From assembly GCA_017631435.1 (NCBI GenBank), contig JAGBTG010000056.1:1-64000 (forward strand): DNA of 64,000 bases, in the 5' to 3' direction. This document shows, piece after piece, positions 8,590 to 15,080 of this stretch. Source of the stretch: Bacteroidales bacterium. Its GTDB lineage: Bacteria; Bacteroidota; Bacteroidia; Bacteroidales; UBA932. Each line of letters begins with the position of its first letter. The first letter of the stretch is position 1. The translations under genes were made by a program, and so were the position numbers. Below the pieces are notes generated by a model. It ran no database searches, was not told where the DNA came from, and saw only the letters and a program-made list of their open reading frames with translations.

Positions 8590-9538
8590 CAAAATGAGTA
8601 TTTCATCAGAGGTGTTGGCTGCATATCTAGACGGCAATGCTACTGCCCGTGAGACGGAGCAGGTGATTTCTGCACTCTCAGATGACAGGGACCTTAGGGA
8701 GCTGATGGCCATTTCAATGGCGGTTGATGCTTCTCCAAGTTTTCCTATGGCTGCTATGGCCGCTTCTTGCCAGGATGACAATCTGTGCTGCCTTGAATGC
8801 GAGAAATTCATTCTCCAGCAGCGTGATATCCCGTTCAATGATCAGCAGATGCTGCTGAGTGCCATAGACCACAACTGGCTGAAGGACGAGGGTACCCCGC
8901 TGCACAATATGGGACGCCACCTTGAGGAGGCTGGACTTGCCGTTGTGAGGAAGTACAATGCCAATCTTAATGATATTGTAAAATTCCTCGTCCAGGGGGC
9001 AAGCCTCATGGCAGCGGTTGATGGAGGGGAACTTGACCCGCAGAAGGTTCTTGAGGAGAAGATAGAAGACCTTATAGTTGGCACAATTCCAGACCACGCA
9101 GTGGTGGTTGTGTCACTGGATCTGCAGAATAATTCCATTCAGATTTTTAATCCCGACAGTGCATCCCTCCTTCAGACAATCCCTCTGGAGAGGTTCATTG
9201 ATGCCTGGGAGGACTCCGGAAACTATCTGGTTGCAGCGGCTGCCCCAGGTCAGATGGAGTATGAACCTGCACCGTTGGATTTGCAGGGAATAGAATTGGA
9301 TGCCTCTCTTGATGAACTGAGGGAGGCCATTGCCGAGAATGCCCATGAGGTGTGGGCCTTCAACCGCAAGAAGGAGGGGTGGAGTTATGGCCCGCGCAGG
9401 GATGATGTCCTCAAGCAGACTCCCGATATGGTTCCATATAGCCAGCTTCCCGATTCCGAGAAGGAGTATGACCGCCAGATGGCCATAAATACCATAAAGT
9501 TGCTGAAGAAACTTGGATATGAGATAATCAAAAAATAA
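8573..9538 (+). CDS. Anti-sigma-like / C39-like peptidase / RyR-domain fusion protein
   Basis: Start ATG 8573 overlaps the sigma gene by 17 bp; ATG 8594 is an alternative. The 321-residue product has three parts. Residues ~10-55 resemble the N-terminus of anti-sigma factors (A-A-Y-L-D-G-N-A-T-A-R-E) without zinc ligands. Residues ~68-225 look like a C39/papain-like fold with Cys72/73/76 as candidate nucleophile, His175 in P-D-H-A-V-V-V-V and Asn193/Asp195 in F-N-P-D. Residues ~243-321 are a clear RyR domain (H-E-V-W-A, G-W-x-Y-G, V-P-Y, Y-D-R). No membrane segment or signal is seen, so it is cytosolic. A plausible model is that RyR binds a ligand and controls proteolytic or conformational release of the sigma factor; this is inference. 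RyR assignment is strong, C39 moderate, anti-sigma tentative. Confidence 0.75.
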   Translation: MKPESDKMSISSEVLAAYLDGNATARETEQVISALSDDRDLRELMAISMAVDASPSFPMAAMAASCQDDNLCCLECEKFILQQRDIPFNDQQMLLSAIDHNWLKDEGTPLHNMGRHLEEAGLAVVRKYNANLNDIVKFLVQGASLMAAVDGGELDPQKVLEEKIEDLIVGTIPDHAVVVVSLDLQNNSIQIFNPDSASLLQTIPLERFIDAWEDSGNYLVAAAAPGQMEYEPAPLDLQGIELDASLDELREAIAENAHEVWAFNRKKEGWSYGPRRDDVLKQTPDMVPYSQLPDSEKEYDRQMAINTIKLLKKLGYEIIKK

Positions 9539-9564
9539 ATAATTAAAATAGAAAAATTCACAGT

Positions 9565-11631
9565 ATGGTTGTAAGGAAACTTTGGAAGAGTTACCTCAGG
9601 TGGTTCGACCGCTCTTTCTCCCGCGGTTGGTTGGATCAGGTGACATTTCTCACTTTAACAATTTCTGGATTTATTGGTTTATGGTATCTGATTGCGTTGT
9701 CGTTTCCGGGTAAACGCAATTTTATGAGGATCCTTGAACTTATGATGGATCCGGGTGCGTTTTTGGGTAGTGACGGTGTGAATGCCAATAAATTTCCGGT
9801 ATTTTTTTCGTGGGTTGTTGCCATATCGGGAGCAGTACTTTTCAGTGCCATGCTCATTACAGTCATCGGGAATATTGTAAGCAACAGGATTGATGAGTTT
9901 AAGAAGGGGTTGCTCAGGTATGATTTTGATAATCATATCCTTATCTTGGGTGCAAACTCCATGCTTGTGAATATGCTCAAGGAGATTGCTTCAGACAGTA
10001 AGCTGTGCAAGAAGAAGGTGGTGGTACTTACGGAGAACGATACTGAGAAACTGCAGGATTCTGTGGCTGTGAAGTTTCCGGATTATGCCAAAAAACTCGA
10101 TGTTACTTTTCTGTATGGCCTGAGGGAGCAGGAGGAGACACTAAAATATGTTCAGGCCGATGAGGCCCACTCAATCTATATTCTTGGTGAGGATAATGAG
10201 CCGGACCATGATTCCAAAAACATCAGGTGCTGGAGAATAATCCAAAGGCTTTGTGAAGGGATATCTTACCAGATACAATGTTTTATGATTGTAGACAGGC
10301 TCTCTTCTTTCCATGTGTTCCAGTTCAGCAGTAATGAAGGAAATGGAAAATTGAGGCTTACTGTAATCAACTCTTTGGAGAATTGGGCCCAGAGAACCCT
10401 CATTGCCAGAGTGATGGATGAATCCCAACAATATCCGTCAATTATTGGCGAGTCTGAGGAGGATTTTGCCAAGGATGTGAGGTTTGTGGTATTTGGCATG
10501 ACCCAGATGGCCTATGTGATGGCTACAACTGTGGCGCATATTGTACACAAGCCGAACTTTGTTGAGGGGCAAGGTGCCAATACAAAAAGGACCAAAATAT
10601 GTTTTGTTCTTCCCGATATCCATCAGGAGATGAACTTCTTCAAGGGGCATTATGAGTCATTGTTCAAGTTGTCCCATTCTACTTATATGAAGTATGAGTT
10701 GCAGCCCAATGGTAAGTGGGACTGGACTCAAAAAAAGGATGTTCCAAATGCTGAATACGGCGATTTTCTTGATGTTGAGTGGGTTTTCATTGACGGTTCA
10801 ATTGAGGATGTGCATGTGAGGAAACTCCTCTCTGATTATGCTGCAGATGAAAATGAAAAGCTCAGCATTGCCATCTGTAACCACGATTCAAACTCAAATG
10901 TGGCAGCATCACTCTATTTGCCTGATACCATTTACGATAAAAATGTTCCGGTATTTGTTTATCAGCCTGATGAGGGGGATATATTGTCGTTTGCAAATGG
11001 TACCGGCAAGTATAGCAATGTGTATCCGTTTGGTATGAAATCGGACTGTTACGACCCGCTGTTCAAGAACAGGCTTTCAAAGGCCAAGAAGATAAATTAT
11101 CTGTACGACCTGCAGAACAATGGCAAACCTTATCTTGCCATGGGCTCGCAGAAGGAGATTGAGGCCCTGTGGAACAATATCACCTCTTATGTGCTTATGT
11201 ATTCCAATATTTACGCAGCAGCATCAATTCCCGTCAAATTGAGTCTTATGCAGCGGAATCTCTCTGTTCCCGGAGGTTGTCCTGCCTTTACAGATGATGA
11301 AGTTGAAACCCTTGCCAGAATTGAGCACAACAGGTGGAACATGGAGAAGCTCCTTATGGGATTTTCTGCCCTGACAGTAGGGCAGCGTAAGGCAATGAAG
11401 AAGCTGAATAAAGGGGAGCCGTTGACAGCTGATGATCTTAAGCAACTTTCAGCAGCCCTCAGCCCCAACTCTCTTCCCCACGAGCTCGACCATGGTGCCA
11501 TCAACAAGGATCTGAAGACAAAACTTTTCAAGCACAAGGATATTACCCCGTACAATGATCTTATGGAAGGCTCAAAAGATTATGACCGCGCCATTGTGAG
11601 GAATATTGTTGATGTGGAGAGGGAGGGATAA
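9565..11631 (+). CDS. Two-helix membrane protein with TrkA/RCK-like Rossmann domains and C-terminal RyR-like domain
   Basis: The 688-residue product has two membrane helices at ~26-46 and ~79-103. A first Rossmann unit follows at ~119-250 (I-L-I-L-G-A-N-S, resembling TrkA-N and CASTOR/POLLUX channels). A second nucleotide-binding-like unit begins at ~305 (V-V-F-G-M-T-Q-M), and a further alpha/beta region runs to ~540. Residues ~580-685 (R-I-E-H-N-R-W-N, then P-Y-x-D-L and D-Y-D-R-A) fit a divergent RyR domain. The loop between the helices shows no T-V-G-Y-G potassium filter, so channel activity is not proven. The gene follows the RyR fusion by 26 bp and precedes a free RyR gene. It may be a ligand-gated channel or a membrane sensor. 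Confidence 0.75.
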   Translation: MVVRKLWKSYLRWFDRSFSRGWLDQVTFLTLTISGFIGLWYLIALSFPGKRNFMRILELMMDPGAFLGSDGVNANKFPVFFSWVVAISGAVLFSAMLITVIGNIVSNRIDEFKKGLLRYDFDNHILILGANSMLVNMLKEIASDSKLCKKKVVVLTENDTEKLQDSVAVKFPDYAKKLDVTFLYGLREQEETLKYVQADEAHSIYILGEDNEPDHDSKNIRCWRIIQRLCEGISYQIQCFMIVDRLSSFHVFQFSSNEGNGKLRLTVINSLENWAQRTLIARVMDESQQYPSIIGESEEDFAKDVRFVVFGMTQMAYVMATTVAHIVHKPNFVEGQGANTKRTKICFVLPDIHQEMNFFKGHYESLFKLSHSTYMKYELQPNGKWDWTQKKDVPNAEYGDFLDVEWVFIDGSIEDVHVRKLLSDYAADENEKLSIAICNHDSNSNVAASLYLPDTIYDKNVPVFVYQPDEGDILSFANGTGKYSNVYPFGMKSDCYDPLFKNRLSKAKKINYLYDLQNNGKPYLAMGSQKEIEALWNNITSYVLMYSNIYAAASIPVKLSLMQRNLSVPGGCPAFTDDEVETLARIEHNRWNMEKLLMGFSALTVGQRKAMKKLNKGEPLTADDLKQLSAALSPNSLPHELDHGAINKDLKTKLFKHKDITPYNDLMEGSKDYDRAIVRNIVDVEREG

Positions 11632-11697
11632 TTTTTTTGTATCAGTGATAGAATTGGCATTTATGATTGTTCTATATGTAAAATCATTTTAAGGACA

Positions 11698-11985
11698 ATG
11701 GAAAAGAGATATGTACCGCAGCCTATGGACACAAGTGATGTCCAGCTGCCAGAAGAGTTGAATGAGTTGGTTGAGAGGATGGCAAAAAATGTGCACGAGG
11801 TATGGGCACAGAGCCGTATAGATCAAGGATGGGTTTATGGCCAGGAGAGGAGCGATGCCCTTAAGACACATCCGTGCCTGATTCCATATGAGGATCTTCC
11901 CGAGATTGAAAAGGCATATGACCGTGATACCGCTCTTGGAACCCTAAAACTTATTTGCAAGTTGGGGTTTAAGATAAGTAAGTAG
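11698..11985 (+). CDS. Stand-alone RyR-domain protein
   Basis: This 95-residue protein is almost entirely one RyR domain. It has V-H-E-V-W-A at ~32, G-W-x-Y-G near 44, H-P-x-L-I-P-Y near 57, E-I-E-K-A-Y-D-R near 70 and a closing L-G-F helix. It has no signal or membrane segment. It lies 66 bp behind the channel-like gene with an AAGGA ribosome-binding site before the ATG, and is probably the last gene of the cluster. A small soluble RyR protein could compete for, carry or report the same ligand as its two neighbours. The ligand of bacterial RyR domains is not established to my knowledge. Confidence 0.8.
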   Translation: MEKRYVPQPMDTSDVQLPEELNELVERMAKNVHEVWAQSRIDQGWVYGQERSDALKTHPCLIPYEDLPEIEKAYDRDTALGTLKLICKLGFKISK

Positions 11986-11990
11986 AGAAT

Positions 11991-12024
11991 AAAGATGGCG
12001 ACCAATTATTTGGCCGCCATCTTT
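11991..12024. terminator. Bidirectional terminator after the RyR cluster
   Basis: AAAGATGGCG (11991-12000) pairs perfectly with CGCCATCTTT (12015-12024), followed by a TTTTG tract. It lies between the convergent RyR gene and the Ca2+ ATPase gene. Confidence 0.8.
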
Positions 12025-12042
12025 TGTATTTGAAATATTGTG

Positions 12043-14766
12043 TTAAGCTGTCTGTCTGTTCTTTATATATCTGAACACATCCGCAACAATAAGCACCGGT
12101 GATGTGAGCAACAGGATAAGTCCCCAGTCTGAAGGGGAGAGGGGTGCTACTGTGAACATCTGGCCGCCGAAGGTTACGATGATAATTTGTCCTACAATGA
12201 TTAGCGAAGCAATCCAGATGAAGCCCATGCTGTAGGTCTCTTTTACTGCCTGTTTGTTGCCACTCAGCAGGTCTATGATATCCTGGATAAGGCTGCGGTT
12301 GGTCTTGAAGTATTTTGCGTTGAAAATGTTCCAGAACTGCAGCATTACAAAGATTGAGAAGAACAGGCCGTGGTCGTATGCGCTCAGGTAGGCTTTTGAA
12401 CTCTCTACAAATTGGAAGTTGAAGAGCTCCATTACCGAGTTGGCGTTTGTGTGAGCCAGAAGCTGCCATATGCCGCCAAGTATAATGAAGAACATTATTC
12501 CTGTACCTACAATCCTCTTCAGCATTGGTTTGCTTATGATGTGGCTCTCCGGGTTGCGTGGTTTCTCATTCAGCACCCCTTTGTCTGCAGGGAGTGATGA
12601 GAGGGCCATTGCCGCAAATGTGTCCATGATGAGGTTTACCCATAGCATCTGGGTAACTGTTAGTGGAGAGTCAAGTCCTATGAAGGATCCAAGCAGTACA
12701 ATAAGGCAGGCGCAAACGTTTATGGTCATCTGGAAGATGATGAATCTTCTGATGTTCAGGTATAGAGAACGGCCCCACATTATGGCTTTGTTTATACTCG
12801 AGAATGAATTGTCTATGATGGTGATGTCGCTGGCCTCCTTGGCGCGTGATGTGCCGTCTCCCATTGAGAGTCCTACCTGTGCTTTGCTTAGGGCAGGTGC
12901 ATCGTTGGTGCCGTCGCCGGTTACGGCAACTACTTCTCCAAGTTTCTGCAGCAGCATTACAAGACGGGCCTTGTCATCCGGGCGGGCACGGGAAATGATC
13001 TTGAACAAAGGGTTCTTTATAAGCTCAAGGGCCTGCTGGTCGCTCAATGCTGCAAACTCCGGTCCTGTGATGTTCAGTGGAGTGTCGTCGGGATTAAGAA
13101 GTCCTATCTGACGTCCTATCTCATTGGCTGTGCCTGGGGTGTCTCCGGTTACAATTATTACCCTTACGCCGGCCTTGTGCATACAGGTTTCAATTGCCTC
13201 CTTAACATCCTCACGGATTGGGTCTGCAATGCCCACAATGCCAAGGAATACAATCTCCTGGCTGCCGGTTATCTGGTATGCAAATCCCAGGGTTCTCATT
13301 GCTTTCCCCTGATATTCCTGCAGTTTTCTTGCAATATGCTCCTTATCACCTCCGGCTGCTATGCTGGTACTCATCTGCAGTACAATTTCCGGTGCACCTT
13401 TTATGAACCTTATAGCTTTGGCACCCTCTTCCATTGTTGCAATTGTCTGCATATATTTTGTCTCGGTAGAGAACGGTGTCTGCTGTACACCAGTTGCGGC
13501 GCTTCTGTAGGTTTCATATTCTACTCCATTGTTTCTGAGCCATTTGAGAAGAGCGGCTTCTGTCGGGTTTCCAATGGTTGTGAGTTTTCCATCGGTATCT
13601 GTAAAGACCTCGGCTGTGGAGTTTACAGCCATATTCTGCATGATGAGTTCCTTCTCCTTCTCAGAGCCGTAGAAGTCGGTCTCCATTACTGTCATCTGGT
13701 TCTGTGTAAGGGTGCCGGTCTTGTCGGTACAGATTACTGTTGCGGCCCCCATTGTTTCGCAGGCATGCAGCTTGCGCACCAGGTTATTCTCCTTAAGCAT
13801 CTTTCTCATGCTCAGGGCCAAACTCACAGTAACGCTCATTGGCAAACCTTCCGGAACAGCAACAACAATAAGGGTAACGGCAATCATTATTGATGCAAGT
13901 ACAAACTCTGCAATTTCTATAAAACCGGTACTGTGTGGACTACTGTTGTCAATGAAGAAGAAATAGATCAGCCTTCCCACAATGATTAGTGTTGCTATGA
14001 CAAAACTTACCATAGAAATACCTTTGCCAAGTTGTGCCAGCTGACGGTTTAGTGGAGTTTCCACATCGCTCCCTTCCTGGGTGCGGGCAACACCTTTTCC
14101 CTCCTCTGTATCCATTCCGGTTGCAGTAACCCGGTAGATTCCCTCACCTTCAATTATGATGGCACCTCTTAAGAGAAAGTCTGACCTGTATGTGGCATCT
14201 GCATCAAATTCACTCTCAATGCTGGTTTTGTTGGCGTACGGTTCTCCCGTAAATATGGATTCGTCAACCCTTAATGAGGTGCTGGCCAGTAATATACCAT
14301 CTGCAGGAATCTCATCACCAGCCTCCAGTTTTACAATGTCTCCCACAACAATATCCTGTTTCTTCACCTCATGCAGATGCGGCTTTTCACCATCAGCGCC
14401 CTTTCTGTACACCTTCACCGGACGGGAATCCTTTACCTGATTCAGAATCTCAAACTCCTTCTCTGCCTTAACCTCAAAAAGGAATCCTACACCAGTAGCC
14501 AACAATAATGCTGTGAGTACTCCCGACGGCTCCAGAAGGTAAGACCATCCCTTGCCCAAACACAGAATCTCATATAGGGCTACCCCCACAGAGAAGCAGA
14601 ATACTACCATCAGTACAATGATGATGGGGTCCTTGAACTTTTGAAGATAAAGTTTCCATAACGGCTCCTTTTCGGGAGGTGGAATGATATTTTTTCCTTT
14701 CCCTTCCACTACCTGCTGCGAATTGTCAGCAAGGCATCCTGAGATATATGCGTTTCTATTTTTCAT
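12043..14766 (-). CDS. PMCA-type calcium-translocating P-type ATPase
   Basis: The 907-residue P2-type ATPase has V-P-E-G-L-P in the ion-binding helix, the phosphorylation motif C-D-K-T-G-T-L-T near residue 345, and the hinge G-D-G-T-N-D-A-P-A-L near 620. The actuator loop reads T-G-E-P where T-G-E-S is usual. About ten membrane helices are expected; the C-terminal group is visible. By family it exports Ca2+ from the cytosol using ATP. I start at ATG 14766 because a -7 box lies 22-30 nt upstream. A longer frame to 14964 would cross this promoter and is low-complexity. The gene is convergent with the RyR cluster. Confidence 0.9.
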   Translation of the reverse strand: MKNRNAYISGCLADNSQQVVEGKGKNIIPPPEKEPLWKLYLQKFKDPIIIVLMVVFCFSVGVALYEILCLGKGWSYLLEPSGVLTALLLATGVGFLFEVKAEKEFEILNQVKDSRPVKVYRKGADGEKPHLHEVKKQDIVVGDIVKLEAGDEIPADGILLASTSLRVDESIFTGEPYANKTSIESEFDADATYRSDFLLRGAIIIEGEGIYRVTATGMDTEEGKGVARTQEGSDVETPLNRQLAQLGKGISMVSFVIATLIIVGRLIYFFFIDNSSPHSTGFIEIAEFVLASIMIAVTLIVVAVPEGLPMSVTVSLALSMRKMLKENNLVRKLHACETMGAATVICTDKTGTLTQNQMTVMETDFYGSEKEKELIMQNMAVNSTAEVFTDTDGKLTTIGNPTEAALLKWLRNNGVEYETYRSAATGVQQTPFSTETKYMQTIATMEEGAKAIRFIKGAPEIVLQMSTSIAAGGDKEHIARKLQEYQGKAMRTLGFAYQITGSQEIVFLGIVGIADPIREDVKEAIETCMHKAGVRVIIVTGDTPGTANEIGRQIGLLNPDDTPLNITGPEFAALSDQQALELIKNPLFKIISRARPDDKARLVMLLQKLGEVVAVTGDGTNDAPALSKAQVGLSMGDGTSRAKEASDITIIDNSFSSINKAIMWGRSLYLNIRRFIIFQMTINVCACLIVLLGSFIGLDSPLTVTQMLWVNLIMDTFAAMALSSLPADKGVLNEKPRNPESHIISKPMLKRIVGTGIMFFIILGGIWQLLAHTNANSVMELFNFQFVESSKAYLSAYDHGLFFSIFVMLQFWNIFNAKYFKTNRSLIQDIIDLLSGNKQAVKETYSMGFIWIASLIIVGQIIIVTFGGQMFTVAPLSPSDWGLILLLTSPVLIVADVFRYIKNRQTA

Positions 14767-14791
14767 TGCATTCCATATGTGTGATAAACTG

Positions 14792-14799
14792 CAAATATA
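14792..14799 (-). promoter_or_regulatory. -7 element TATATTTG for the Ca2+ ATPase
   Basis: This perfect TAnnTTTG on the minus strand supports translation from ATG 14766. A TTG about 23 bp upstream may be the -33 box. Confidence 0.6.
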
Positions 14800-15021
14800 A
14801 TTCCAGCGCGGCAATTTACCAATAAATACAAACCAGTATTCCCCGAGGTTGAGAAGAATGTCCCGGGAAGAGCCATAAAATCGGGCGAAACTGCTGCCGG
14901 GAGCAGGAAATATCCCGGAAAAGGGGGCAGATCCTGGAGGAAATGTTGTTGCAGAGAAAAACATCCTGGTTATGGGGGCAAAACCGGGAGGAAATTAACC
15001 GTTTTTAGTTAGTTATTTATA
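14800..15021. repeat. Divergent intergenic region with degenerate direct repeats
   Basis: Between the ATPase promoter and the S9 promoter lies non-coding DNA. Positions 14912-14945 and 14963-14996 are an imperfect direct repeat (about 26 of 34 bases, containing GGGGGCA and GGAGGAAAT), with a weaker third copy just upstream. No RNA or gene is evident. Confidence 0.4.
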
Positions 15022-15052
15022 TTGCAGGGTGTAAAACTTTTATGTAGTTTTG
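15022..15052 (+). promoter_or_regulatory. Promoter: TTG -33 and TAGTTTTG -7
   Basis: TTG at 15022-15024 and TAGTTTTG at 15045-15052 are 20 bp apart, a good Bacteroidetes promoter. It would drive the long run of genes that starts at 15081. Confidence 0.65.
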
Positions 15053-15080
15053 CGCCCTATTTTTTATTAAGGTATATAGT

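Noticed and set aside
13177..13893. 238-codon plus-strand frame opposite the Ca2+ ATPase
   Set aside because: It is antisense to conserved P-type ATPase motifs, has no ribosome-binding site or domain, and Cys/His-rich composition typical of an antisense shadow.
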